16,765 bases of DNA from Ghiorsea sp. (GTDB taxonomy: Bacteria; Pseudomonadota; Zetaproteobacteria; Mariprofundales; Mariprofundaceae): the NCBI GenBank assembly GCA_021772875.1, contig JAJFLD010000224.1, positions 1-16,765 on the forward strand, given 5' to 3'. A program made the translations under genes and the position numbers. Within the stretch, counting starts at the first letter, position 1. Each line of letters opens with the position of its first letter. Of the stretch, positions 6,785-13,918 are shown one piece after another. A model generated the notes under the pieces. The model saw only the letters and a list, made by a program, of their open reading frames with translations, searched no databases and was not told where the DNA came from.

Positions 6785-7650
6785 AACCAATCTCCTTCAG
6801 GCTCAACACTCCAAGCCAGTTGTGTTTCTTTAGAGCGCATTGCATACCCTTTAATTTTTAATGTTTTTGCATGCAACATCATACGTCCAAACTTTTTGCC
6901 GCCGTAACGCGCATCACCCACGATGGGACAACCCACTGAGGCCAAATGCACACGCAACTGGTGGGTGCGCCCTGTAAGTGGCAACAAGCGTAGCAAGGCG
7001 GTATGTTCAGATGTTTCGAGCACAAATGCCTGCGTTTTACTTGCCCTACCATCGGCGGCAACATGATAACGCCCAGCACGATCAGCTTTAGCAGAAATCG
7101 GCTCTTCAATTAGTTTTTCAGTCCAACTTGGTACTGGTGAGACAACAGCCAAATATTCTTTATCTACAGCCTGCGACCAATGGTGTTGCAGATGCTGCAA
7201 GGCTTTAGGATCATAACAAAACATCATCAAACCCGATGTGCCTTTATCCAAACGATGAACAGGGCGCAGATGTTTACTTTGCACAGGGTTAAGCTTGAGC
7301 AACATCGCCAACTCATAAGGCAAAGTGCCTTTGCTGCGATGAAGCGCTTCTTGTGCATATTGCCCAGCTTTTTTATGCAACAATATCCAACTACCCTCTT
7401 GCCAAACAATTTGATCCGCAGTCAGTGGCACCAAAACCTCATCATCCAACATCACCAGCCGTACTTTTTCACCACCTTGAATCACACGCCCTGCTTTTCG
7501 GCAGCGTTTTTTGTTGATATACACCCCACCTTCATCGATAGCCTTTTGCAGACGCCGACGTGAAAAAGGAGCGATGGATGCCAATGCAGAATCAAGGCGC
7601 TGTCCACCAACTTCAGCAGGAATATTTAATTTCATATCTTCAAATGCCAT
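6781..7650 (-). CDS. RluA-family 23S rRNA/tRNA pseudouridine synthase
   Basis: Converts uridine to pseudouridine in structured RNA. An N-terminal S4 RNA-binding domain (about 16-65; GQRLDSALA...GGVYINKKR) is followed by the RluA catalytic domain. The catalytic aspartate is D135 in PVHRLDKGTSGL. The downstream motif LTGRTHQLRVHLA and PIVGDARYGG complete the fold. 289 residues. The S4 domain suggests RluC or RluD-like rRNA sites rather than RluA or TruC, but the target is not decided. Odd: the usual KPxG motif before the catalytic loop reads KKAG (about 93-96) and the following segment is unlike common RluC. ATG at 7650-7648 lies 3 nt after the LOG gene stop; GGAG is 12 nt upstream, so an internal ATG at 7635 is possible. 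Overlaps dacC by 4 nt. Confidence 0.9.
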   Translation of the reverse strand: MAFEDMKLNIPAEVGGQRLDSALASIAPFSRRRLQKAIDEGGVYINKKRCRKAGRVIQGGEKVRLVMLDDEVLVPLTADQIVWQEGSWILLHKKAGQYAQEALHRSKGTLPYELAMLLKLNPVQSKHLRPVHRLDKGTSGLMMFCYDPKALQHLQHHWSQAVDKEYLAVVSPVPSWTEKLIEEPISAKADRAGRYHVAADGRASKTQAFVLETSEHTALLRLLPLTGRTHQLRVHLASVGCPIVGDARYGGKKFGRMMLHAKTLKIKGYAMRSKETQLAWSVEPEGDWL

Positions 7651-7653
7651 GAT

Positions 7654-8184
7654 TTACACAGACTCCAGTATTTCTAGCACTTGTTCATGATGCTCACAGT
7701 AATGAATGCATTCAAAGCCATGATCTACCGACATCACCAGCTGCATTTTCATCATCTCAATCAAAGGCAACCAGCATTCACCATAAACAAGCAAGGGCCG
7801 AGCCTCTAACACACGTATAGCCAATAAGTCCCAAGTCATGGCAAATTCAGCCATCGTACCCAAACCACCAGGCAATACCAAATATGCATCGGCCTGCTCA
7901 ATCAACATTTGCATTCGCTCAAAAAAATGTTCGGCTCGTTTTTCTTCACTTAGTGTATGCTCTGGTGGTGTGGGAAACACTTCCAGTGTTATGCCCGTCA
8001 CTTCGCCGCCACCATCGCGTATGCCTTGTGAAAAAGATGCCATCATGCCTTGATGCCCACCCACCAAACCAGACCAACCTGCTTGACCAATCTTTTGAGA
8101 TAACAGCTCAACATCTTTAAAGCGCTTTTCATGAGGCTGAATTCGCGATGAACCAAAAGCTGTAATCACACGTCGTTTAGTCAT
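7654..8184 (-). CDS. LOG-family protein (TIGR00730-type, nucleoside 5'-monophosphate phosphoribohydrolase-like)
   Basis: Rossmann-fold protein of the LOG family. Signature motifs are GGHQGMMASFSQG (about 42-54) and PGGLGTMAEF (105-114, the PGGxGTxxE motif). Characterised members cleave the N-glycosidic bond of nucleoside monophosphates such as AMP or cytokinin nucleotides; in most bacteria the physiological role is unclear. 176 residues, short but within the family. ATG at 8184-8182 overlaps the rlpA end by 8 nt, which implies translational coupling within the envelope cluster. No signal peptide, so cytoplasmic. Why it sits between rlpA and a pseudouridine synthase is not apparent. Confidence 0.88.
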   Translation of the reverse strand: MTKRRVITAFGSSRIQPHEKRFKDVELLSQKIGQAGWSGLVGGHQGMMASFSQGIRDGGGEVTGITLEVFPTPPEHTLSEEKRAEHFFERMQMLIEQADAYLVLPGGLGTMAEFAMTWDLLAIRVLEARPLLVYGECWLPLIEMMKMQLVMSVDHGFECIHYCEHHEQVLEILESV

Positions 8185-9061
8185 GGATAATCATAGCCTC
8201 GTCATAACCACTGTCTTGCACAATTTGCAAAGCTTGTTGTGCATCTTCATCCAAATCAAACGGACCCAAACGTACACGGTGCACATTTTTTACAACAACA
8301 ATATGCAACGGTGGGTGATTCGCATCCAATTTGGCTTGCAACTTAGCCACAATGCCATCTGCATTTTCTTTTGCCCCAAACGCCCCAACCTGAATATATG
8401 CCATTTTAGGTTTCGCTTGTGTAGGCATATCGCTTTGGGCTTCAGGCTGTAGCTCTACTTCTTCCAACTTTGCTGCCACGAGGCTAGGGATTGCAATCTC
8501 TTGTTTCACAACGGCTAAAGGCACAGTTACCGCTGGCCCGACTTCACGCTGTTGAGATGCCATTCTTGCAGACGATGTGCCTAAGGTTTGCACCCTAACC
8601 CGAGTAGTGCCCTGCTCGGTATAACCCAAAGCTTTGGCTGCCGAATACGACAAATCAATCAATCGGCTTTTAACGAAAGGACCTCTATCATTCACACGCA
8701 CCTTGATTTGTTTACCATTTTCTAGATTCGTGACCAAAACCCAACTTGGCAAAGGCAAAGTGGTATGTGCTGCTGTCATGTCAAACATATTATAGGTTTC
8801 ACCATTTGCAGTTTTTTTGCCATGAAACTTTTTCCCGTACCACGAAGCAATACCTTCTTCATCGTAACGATCACCACTGGCAAGAGGGTAATAAGTTATG
8901 CCTGCTATATTGTATGGCTGACCACGTTTTGCATGACCTCCATGACCCAAAGTCGGTTCGGCATGATGAGCCAAGGCATGGTTGGGTGGGTAGCGGGTTG
9001 GTGCACATGCTGCAAGAAGAGTCAGCAACAGGATTGCCAACCCAAGCTGATTCATCGGCAT
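8177..9061 (-). CDS. rlpA: Septal peptidoglycan lipoprotein RlpA (DPBB + SPOR domains)
   Basis: Outer-membrane lipoprotein related to rare lipoprotein A. The signal peptide ends in lipobox LAAC (C19). The double-psi beta-barrel domain spans about 60-160, with ASWYGKKFHGKKTANGE (72-88) and VNDRGPFVKSRLIDLS (123-138), including the catalytic-region aspartate of NDRGP. A C-terminal SPOR domain (about 219-294; AYIQVGAFGAKENA) binds glycan strands lacking stem peptides at the septum. In Pseudomonas RlpA is a lytic transglycosylase acting on such denuded glycans; the same activity is inferred here. ATG at 9061-9059 overlaps the mltB stop by one base (TAATG), with AGG 6 nt or so upstream; an in-frame ATG at 9055 is the alternative. 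294 residues. Confidence 0.94.
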   Translation of the reverse strand: MPMNQLGLAILLLTLLAACAPTRYPPNHALAHHAEPTLGHGGHAKRGQPYNIAGITYYPLASGDRYDEEGIASWYGKKFHGKKTANGETYNMFDMTAAHTTLPLPSWVLVTNLENGKQIKVRVNDRGPFVKSRLIDLSYSAAKALGYTEQGTTRVRVQTLGTSSARMASQQREVGPAVTVPLAVVKQEIAIPSLVAAKLEEVELQPEAQSDMPTQAKPKMAYIQVGAFGAKENADGIVAKLQAKLDANHPPLHIVVVKNVHRVRLGPFDLDEDAQQALQIVQDSGYDEAMIIHD

Positions 9062-10065
9062 TAAAGACCTATCTCACATTGTTGATTGCCTAACATATTG
9101 GCTAATTCTGTTGCTGCCAAAGCATAATTCCACGATCTGTTCCAACGGGTGATGGCATAAAAATTTCGATTAACCAACAAGGTGCGTTCGCCTTGCGCCG
9201 TTTGGCGGGTAATCAAAGCAACTTCTTCATCAGAAGACCATTTATCGTTTGGTTTTTTCAAACCAACCTTTTCAAATTCACTTAATTTGCGCCACGTGCG
9301 TGTTTCATCTTTAAGCGCTTTTGTGATGAGCTCGTTTTGTGGCAGGTCTGACATCCAATGTGCAACCATTTTATCATCGGACCAGTGGTAACGGCTAAAA
9401 TAATAAGCCACGCTAAAAATAATGTCTTTGGGTGTGCCCCAAACATCACGTTTACCATCACCATCACCGTCCACTGCATATTCCAAAAAGGAAGTGGGCA
9501 TCAATTGGGTCACGCCAAATGCGCCAGCATAAGAGCCTTCAATATCTTGTGGATTTAAACCCTCTTCCTGACACAAAATTAAAAAAGCTTTGAGTTCTTT
9601 TCGGAAGAAATCTGCTCTGCGCTCATAACCCGTAGCAAGTGTAAACAACGCATCAAGCACTCTATCCCTGCCCCAGTTTTCGCCAAAGCGTGTTTCAATG
9701 CCCAAAATGGCTGTAATCATTTCAGGAGCAACGCCATATTTGGCCTGAGCTTCAACAAAAATCGCATGATGCTTTTTCAAGAATGCTTCTGATTTCTTTT
9801 TCATCCGTTGATTCACAAATAGTGGCCTATACTCAGCATAAGGGCGCGCTTCATAAGGAGTATTCATCTTACGAATCAAATCAGCTTCAAACTTGGCTTC
9901 ACCAATGTTTTTACGCAAATATCCTTCATCAAGCTTGGTTTCTTTAAGCATATAATCAATCAAATCATCGCGTGTATATTGGGCAGCCCATAGTTGCCAA
10001 GGAAGCAAGGCAAGCAACAAAAGGCTAAAAATAATACGTTTAAAGCTAAAAGTTAGTGGAATCAT
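9061..10065 (-). CDS. mltB: Lytic murein transglycosylase B (MltB family)
   Basis: Cleaves the glycan strand of peptidoglycan between MurNAc and GlcNAc, leaving 1,6-anhydro-MurNAc. 334 residues. Catalytic glutamate E124 in GIETRFGENWGRDRVLDAL, the MltB signature. GAFGVTQLMPTSFLEYAVDGDGDG (181-204) contains the substrate-binding and EF-hand-like calcium site segment of the family. The N-terminus (MIPLTFSFKRIIFSLLLLALLPWQLWA) is a signal peptide probably cut near residue 27; there is no lipobox cysteine, so it is soluble periplasmic, unlike the E. coli lipoprotein. ATG at 10065-10063, TAGG about 9 nt upstream. First gene of the envelope unit; a weak promoter pair is TTATGA (10137-10132) and AATAAT (10115-10110) with 16-nt spacing. 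Confidence 0.93.
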   Translation of the reverse strand: MIPLTFSFKRIIFSLLLLALLPWQLWAAQYTRDDLIDYMLKETKLDEGYLRKNIGEAKFEADLIRKMNTPYEARPYAEYRPLFVNQRMKKKSEAFLKKHHAIFVEAQAKYGVAPEMITAILGIETRFGENWGRDRVLDALFTLATGYERRADFFRKELKAFLILCQEEGLNPQDIEGSYAGAFGVTQLMPTSFLEYAVDGDGDGKRDVWGTPKDIIFSVAYYFSRYHWSDDKMVAHWMSDLPQNELITKALKDETRTWRKLSEFEKVGLKKPNDKWSSDEEVALITRQTAQGERTLLVNRNFYAITRWNRSWNYALAATELANMLGNQQCEIGL

Positions 10066-10208
10066 ACAACGCAGCCTATAAAACTTAGCTCCACACGCAA
10101 GTGCTACCTATTATTCACGCTGATTCTTATTTCATAAGCTTGCTTAGACTCCACATTTTTTGGTTTACATGCCGTAAAACACGCGTGGCTTCAATCAAAA
10201 TCTATGCC

Positions 10209-10469
10209 TTAAAGGCAACTTAAAGTAACACCATTGGTGATAATCACACCTGTTGTAGAGGTGATACCGATATAATCCAAAACACCATTGGTACATGTCG
10301 CAGTATTGCTATTGTATGTGCATGATGCATTACTTGGCACAAACACATTTTTGCCAGCAACCGTACACGCAGGCTGCGTGGGAGCGATTGAGTTGTTCAC
10401 TGCACTTCCCGCCCGACAACACGTCAGGCCAAGCAACACACCCCCTAAAACAAACATTCGTGTCAACAT
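10209..10469 (-). CDS. Small exported cysteine-containing protein, 86 residues, function unknown
   Basis: Not recognised. The N-terminus MLTRMFVLGGVLLGLTCC is a signal peptide. Cleavage by signal peptidase I after RAGSA (residue 23) looks best; the sequence before C17 (LGLT) is a poor lipobox, so lipidation is unlikely but not excluded. The mature part has four cysteines (C35, C50, C59, C85), enough for two disulphides, and is rich in Asn, Thr, Ser and Val with a repeated TNGV (about 60-63 and 78-81), suggesting a small extracytoplasmic beta-rich domain. The longest frame begins at 10643 inside the DUF523 gene; ATG at 10469-10467 is chosen for its GAGGAG 5 nt upstream. An in-frame ATG at 10565, 4 nt after the DUF523 stop, would add 32 residues that spoil the signal peptide. 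It is the last gene of the grpE side unit. Confidence 0.7.
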   Translation of the reverse strand: MLTRMFVLGGVLLGLTCCRAGSAVNNSIAPTQPACTVAGKNVFVPSNASCTYNSNTATCTNGVLDYIGITSTTGVIITNGVTLSCL

Positions 10470-10474
10470 GAATA

Positions 10475-10480
10475 CTCCTC
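10475..10480 (-). promoter_or_regulatory. Shine-Dalgarno GAGGAG deciding the start of the small exported protein
   Basis: GAGGAG on the minus strand (10480-10475), 5 nt before ATG at 10469. It supports this start over the longer in-frame options at 10565 and 10643. Confidence 0.7.
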
Positions 10481-10569
10481 TTTGCTCTTCTTCAGCCCAC
10501 TTTTTAATGATAGACGAGCACACATCAGAAGACCAGCCCAGTAAATCTTTAAACACACCATTCATGCGC

Positions 10570-11049
10570 TTAAGCATCATCACGCATAACAACATGATGT
10601 TGTACTGCATCCAGTTGAGACTCATTAAAAACTTCAATGCCATGAGCTTGCAACAAACGTGTGGTGATGCCCTGCCCTGTTATTTTTTGATTTAAAAAAG
10701 AACCATCATGAATCAGCGAGTTGCCGCAAGATGGGCTGCCTTGTTTTAAAATAGCCAGTTTGATACCAAACTTTTGGCACTGTCTTAAGGCTTTTTCTGC
10801 ACCCCAATGGAAGGCTGCTGTAACATCCCTGCCATTGGCTGTTTGAACCCTAACCGGCTCAAACCCAGATTGAATCTCTGCGGCTGGTCTGGGCACAGCC
10901 AAACCACCTGCAACTTCTGGACATAAAGGCAAAAGCAGGCCTTGAGCCTGCCATGTTTGAATCCATATTTTTGCTTGTCCATCAAAATGGTGGAGACAAT
11001 CTCCACCATCATAACGTACGGCTTCGCCTAATAAACAGGCGCTAATCAA
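10570..11049 (-). CDS. DUF523 family protein (YbbK-like)
   Basis: Small cytoplasmic protein of the DUF523 family, 159 residues. Family motifs: ISACLLG at the N-terminus (2-8), LCPEVAGGLAVPR (about 42-54) and the invariant GSPSCG (about 104-109). The conserved cysteines C5, C43 and C108 in these motifs look like a metal or iron-sulphur site, but no activity is established that I can cite. The start is TTG at 11049-11047, directly before ISACLLG as in the family; no ATG or GTG lies upstream in frame and no clear Shine-Dalgarno is seen. It follows grpE by 16 nt, so translation may depend on ribosomes finishing grpE. Confidence 0.87.
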   Translation of the reverse strand: MISACLLGEAVRYDGGDCLHHFDGQAKIWIQTWQAQGLLLPLCPEVAGGLAVPRPAAEIQSGFEPVRVQTANGRDVTAAFHWGAEKALRQCQKFGIKLAILKQGSPSCGNSLIHDGSFLNQKITGQGITTRLLQAHGIEVFNESQLDAVQHHVVMRDDA

Positions 11050-11065
11050 GATTTTAGGGGTTGGT

Positions 11066-11626
11066 TTAGGCAGGGCCGCTAGACACCAGCACTTTTGCAG
11101 GACGAATCAAACGACCATGCAAAGTATAACCTGCCACATGCTGCGCTATCACAGTATTTTCAGGCTCATCAGAAGGCATTTTAGATAATGCTTCGTGGAA
11201 ATGAGGATCAAAAATCTGACCAACCGCATCCACACGTTCCATTTCAAATTTTGCTGCAATTTTATGCCAAGCTTCCAGTGTTAACGACACACCTTCACGC
11301 ACGGCTTGCTCATTTCCTACTTCCGTTTCCACGGCCCGCTCGAGATTGTCCACCACATCAAGTAGTGAAGTGGCAAATTTTTCAACAGCAAATTTACGCG
11401 CATCAGCAACTTCACGCTGTGTACGTTTACGCAAGTTTTCCATATCTGCATGTTGCCTAAGCAATTTATCATTGAGTGCTGTCACTTCATCAAGGGCAGC
11501 CTGAAGTGGATCAACTTCTACGGCTGGCTCCTCAAGCTGTTGCTCATCATCCATTCCCACTTCATCTTGTTTAGAAACATCTGTTTCTAAATCAGTGTTT
11601 ATTGTCTCATCTTGTTTATTGCTCAA
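11066..11626 (-). CDS. grpE: Nucleotide exchange factor GrpE
   Basis: Releases ADP from DnaK in the Hsp70 cycle; cytoplasmic homodimer. 186 residues. An acidic, low-complexity N-terminus (about 1-40) leads into the long coiled-coil helix (about 40-95; LNDKLLRQHADMENLRKRT) and a C-terminal beta domain ending in the family signature GRLIRPAKVLVS (about 173-184). The start is TTG at 11626-11624 with AGGAG (11637-11633) 6 nt upstream, a clear ribosome binding site. dnaK and dnaJ are not in the window and the gene is followed by DUF523 instead. It has its own candidate promoter in the 106-nt gap behind the M23 peptidase gene. Identity secure. Confidence 0.94.
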   Translation of the reverse strand: MSNKQDETINTDLETDVSKQDEVGMDDEQQLEEPAVEVDPLQAALDEVTALNDKLLRQHADMENLRKRTQREVADARKFAVEKFATSLLDVVDNLERAVETEVGNEQAVREGVSLTLEAWHKIAAKFEMERVDAVGQIFDPHFHEALSKMPSDEPENTVIAQHVAGYTLHGRLIRPAKVLVSSGPA

Positions 11627-11681
11627 AAGAATCTCCTACCGCTATTCATAAACTATAACATGTAACTTTTTTATATGCAGT

Positions 11682-11710
11682 TTTATAAGCATGCACACCA
11701 TCAAATTCAA
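11682..11710 (-). promoter_or_regulatory. Promoter for grpE (sigma70-type, -35 shared with a sigma32-like hexamer)
   Basis: On the minus strand, TTGAAT (11710-11705) and TATAAA (11687-11682) are exactly 17 nt apart, 4 and 5 of 6 matches. They lie about 55 nt before the grpE start. The -35 sits inside CTTGAA, the -35 hexamer of heat-shock sigma32 promoters, but no CCCCAT-like -10 stands at the right distance, so constitutive sigma70 use is the simpler reading. Confidence 0.5.
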
Positions 11711-11732
11711 GGTTGCGAATATTTATGTAAAC

Positions 11733-12458
11733 TTATCGCTTTGGCAAATACGCCAAAGGATCTACTGCTGTTTCACCACGGCGCACCTCAAAATGCAAAT
11801 GAGCGCCAGAAGCGCGGCCTGTGCTACCCACATATGCAATTTTTTGTCCTGCAGCCACCTTCTCACCACGTTTAACTAAGTTTTTTTGGTTATGAGCATA
11901 GGCTGTGAACATATCTGAGGTATGGCGAACAATAATTAAATTACCATAACCTGTCAGCTTGGCATCTGCATAAACCACCACACCAGGTGCTGCCGCAATC
12001 ACTGGGGTTCCTTCTTTAGCTGCGATGTCTATGCCATCATGCATTCTTTTTTTGCGCGGGCCAAAGCGACTACTCAAACGCCCAACTGTGGGCCAAATAA
12101 GCTTAACCTTGCCTTGACCTGCCAAAGGCAACAAAGGCGCTTTGGTCGGCTTGTATTTTATTGCAGCCTCATTTTTTACTGGCGCAATTTTTCCATGGAT
12201 ATACACGCGTTGACCAACATAAATCGTATAAGGTCGTTTGATACCATTCCTTTTGGCCAACAGATGGTAATCTACATTGTAACGTTTACCTATGCTGTAT
12301 AATGAATCATTATCTTTAACAATATACACTGCTGCATTTTTAACAACTTCATCTGATTTTTCATCCTGATGAATGCCACGCGGATAATAATCATAACGTG
12401 AACAGGCCAACGCACTCCAAGCCAGCAAGGCAAAAATAAATATATTTAGCCTTTTCAA
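11733..12458 (-). CDS. nlpD: NlpD-like lipoprotein: LysM + M23 endopeptidase domain
   Basis: Envelope lipoprotein with a LysM peptidoglycan-binding domain (about 44-87; VKDNDSLYSIGKRYNVD) and a C-terminal M23/LytM domain (about 125-241). The signal peptide ends in ALAC (C19). The frame opens at TTG 12506 inside the preceding gene, but TTG at 12458-12456 gives the classical KRLNIFIFALLAWSALAC lipoprotein signal and sits 7 nt after that gene's stop; 241 residues. Zinc-ligand motifs are complete: HxxxD (H140, D144), YAH (H189), HLH (H220, H222). E. coli NlpD has lost these residues and only activates amidase AmiC, so this protein may itself be a D,D-endopeptidase. The link to pcm through one intervening gene is typical of nlpD loci; rpoS and surE are not seen. 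Confidence 0.86.
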   Translation of the reverse strand: MKRLNIFIFALLAWSALACSRYDYYPRGIHQDEKSDEVVKNAAVYIVKDNDSLYSIGKRYNVDYHLLAKRNGIKRPYTIYVGQRVYIHGKIAPVKNEAAIKYKPTKAPLLPLAGQGKVKLIWPTVGRLSSRFGPRKKRMHDGIDIAAKEGTPVIAAAPGVVVYADAKLTGYGNLIIVRHTSDMFTAYAHNQKNLVKRGEKVAAGQKIAYVGSTGRASGAHLHFEVRRGETAVDPLAYLPKR

Positions 12459-12465
12459 GATCTGG

Positions 12466-13092
12466 TTATCCCAACATCCAAATGGCAACAAAACCTGCAA
12501 CCACAAGCAATGTCGCCAACATGGTCATAAGCTCAAAATGTTTTTCAACAAAATCTCGCACCCTTGAACCACCCCAACGCAACAAAGCACCTTCAAGAAA
12601 GAATCTTGCGCCACGCGAAACGAATGCAGCAATCATAAACCAGATAAAATCAAGCCCAAAAGCGCCTGCGGCAATAGTAATCACTTTAAATGGGATGGGT
12701 GAAAATCCTGCAATCAACACAATCATCACGCCATAATCTGCAAACCAATTTTCTGCTTTCAGGTATTGTGAGGTCAAGCCGTAAAATTCAATGATGGGTT
12801 GCCCAAGGCTAATCAGTAAAAAGAATCCAATGGCATAACCTAAAGCAGCACCAACTGTTGAACCTGCCGTAGTGATGGCGGCAAAACGCAAAGCCCATTG
12901 CGGCTTACCCAAAGCAAGCGCAATCAAAAGAATATCAGGTGGAATAGGAAAAACACTGGATTCAATCAGTGCAATAAAAAACAAAGCATACCTTGCCGAT
13001 GGATGATCCACCCAAGATAGTGTCCAATGATACAAACGGCGCAACCACGATGGTTTTTTTATGCCCACCGCCAAATCTGTATCTACACTCAT
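12466..13092 (-). CDS. YqaA/DedA-family inner-membrane protein (VTT domain)
   Basis: Polytopic membrane protein of the DedA/SNARE-associated (VTT) superfamily, YqaA branch, 208 residues. Conserved motifs: IESSVFPIPPDILLIALALG (about 43-62), with the E and PIPPD of the first re-entrant segment, and GFSPIPFKVITIAAGAFG (about 129-146). Several hydrophobic segments cover about 37-60, 70-95, 120-160 and 188-207. Known members are linked to lipid-carrier recycling and membrane homeostasis; the substrate of this branch is unsettled. ATG at 13092-13090, one nucleotide after the pcm stop, with AGGAG 9 nt upstream. Confidence 0.88.
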   Translation of the reverse strand: MSVDTDLAVGIKKPSWLRRLYHWTLSWVDHPSARYALFFIALIESSVFPIPPDILLIALALGKPQWALRFAAITTAGSTVGAALGYAIGFFLLISLGQPIIEFYGLTSQYLKAENWFADYGVMIVLIAGFSPIPFKVITIAAGAFGLDFIWFMIAAFVSRGARFFLEGALLRWGGSRVRDFVEKHFELMTMLATLLVVAGFVAIWMLG

Positions 13093-13093
13093 C

Positions 13094-13753
13094 TTAATTC
13101 ACTCCTGATAATAAAGGCACAAAAGTACAATCATCAAAGTATTCTTCCAACACACCACTTTCAAGCTTCTGACGCCGCACCAAACGGTGTGATTTACCTA
13201 AACCTTCTGGTAAAAGTAATGCTCCGTCAGCAACCAATTGCTCCACCCAAATATCTGAAGCAAAACCACCTGCCGTGACAATAATCGCATCAAATGGCGC
13301 ATAATCTTCCCAGCCAAGCAAACCATCACCACAACGCAACATCACATTGCTATACCTGCCTTGCCTGAGATTACTTTTTGCCAATTCATGTAATGATTCT
13401 ATGCGTTCTATGCTGTAAACACGTTTACAAAGACAAGCCAATATCGCCGTTTGATAACCACAGCCAGTACCAATTTCCAACACACGCTCATGCCCTTTCA
13501 AATCTAGCAGTTCCGTCATTTTGGCTACCATATACGGCTGAGAAATGGTTTGCCCTTCGCCTATAGGCAATGATCTATCTTGATAGGCATGTGTACGTAA
13601 GGCTTCGCCAACAAAGGTGTGCCTATGCACCTTTAACATCGCTTCAAGCACACGCGGAGAACGAATCCCACGGGCTATAATTTGCTCATCAACCATACGC
13701 ATACGAGGGCGGTCATAGTTTTGTTGTGGCTGCGCACTTGTGTGTTTGTTCAT
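13094..13753 (-). CDS. pcm: Protein-L-isoaspartate O-methyltransferase
   Basis: SAM-dependent repair enzyme that methylates isoaspartyl residues formed by protein ageing. 219 residues. The N-terminal MVDEQIIARGIRSPRVLEAM (20-39) and IGEGQTISQPYMVA (64-77) are family hallmarks; SAM motif I is VLEIGTGCGYQTAIL (91-105), motif II is FDAIIVTAGG, and FVPLLSG ends the protein. ATG at 13753-13751 with AGAGGG about 5 nt upstream; an in-frame ATG at residue 20 is possible but has no comparable site. First gene of pcm-yqaA-nlpD; its promoter must lie in the 165-nt gap shared with hisC. Confidence 0.94.
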   Translation of the reverse strand: MNKHTSAQPQQNYDRPRMRMVDEQIIARGIRSPRVLEAMLKVHRHTFVGEALRTHAYQDRSLPIGEGQTISQPYMVAKMTELLDLKGHERVLEIGTGCGYQTAILACLCKRVYSIERIESLHELAKSNLRQGRYSNVMLRCGDGLLGWEDYAPFDAIIVTAGGFASDIWVEQLVADGALLLPEGLGKSHRLVRRQKLESGVLEEYFDDCTFVPLLSGVN

Positions 13754-13806
13754 TCAACCCTCTAAATTCATAGCATAAACAAAACGCAAGTTAACAATAT
13801 CAACAA

Positions 13807-13835
13807 TTGATGCAACTTATGCCCTTATGTTATCA
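13807..13835 (+). promoter_or_regulatory. Candidate promoter for hisC
   Basis: TTGATG (13807-13812) and TTATCA (13830-13835), 17 nt apart, in the divergent region between pcm and hisC. The -35 is fair, the -10 weak. It would give a leader of about 75 nt before the ATG at 13919. Confidence 0.3.
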
Positions 13836-13907
13836 AGCTATGCTTGAACCCAAACCGAGTTCTGTTTACCGTGTCGTCTGCATATCAAGCAGCAATCAAA
13901 TCCTTGC

Positions 13908-13912
13908 AGGAG
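13908..13912 (+). promoter_or_regulatory. Shine-Dalgarno AGGAG deciding the hisC start
   Basis: AGGAG at 13908-13912 lies 6 nt before ATG 13919. The TTG at 13844 that opens the longest frame has no such site. Confidence 0.7.
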
Positions 13913-13918
13913 CATGGC

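Noticed and set aside
7180..7563. 127-codon plus-strand frame opposite the pseudouridine synthase
   Set aside because: Fully antisense to a well-supported gene; composition is what a reversed coding frame gives.
8746..9093. 115-codon plus-strand frame opposite rlpA
   Set aside because: Antisense to the conserved RlpA barrel domain, no ribosome binding site.
10139..10189. Inverted repeat TTTAC-ATGCC-GTAAA near 10163-10177 as an operator or terminator
   Set aside because: Five-base arms in AT-rich sequence are expected by chance; nothing else supports it.
10204..10214. GCCTT/AAGGC hairpin at the end of the small exported gene
   Set aside because: The loop would be one base, too tight to form, and no U-run follows.
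10209..10643. 144-codon version of the small exported gene
   Set aside because: Would start inside DUF523 and bury a good signal peptide and Shine-Dalgarno; the start at 10469 is preferred.
10288..10695. 135-codon plus-strand frame
   Set aside because: Runs across the small exported gene, the gap and the end of DUF523 on the other strand; no Shine-Dalgarno and the minus-strand genes are better supported.
13844..13918. N-terminal extension or leader peptide before hisC
   Set aside because: The TTG at 13844 lacks a ribosome binding site, the residues contain no run of histidines as an attenuator would, and HisC length fits the ATG at 13919.
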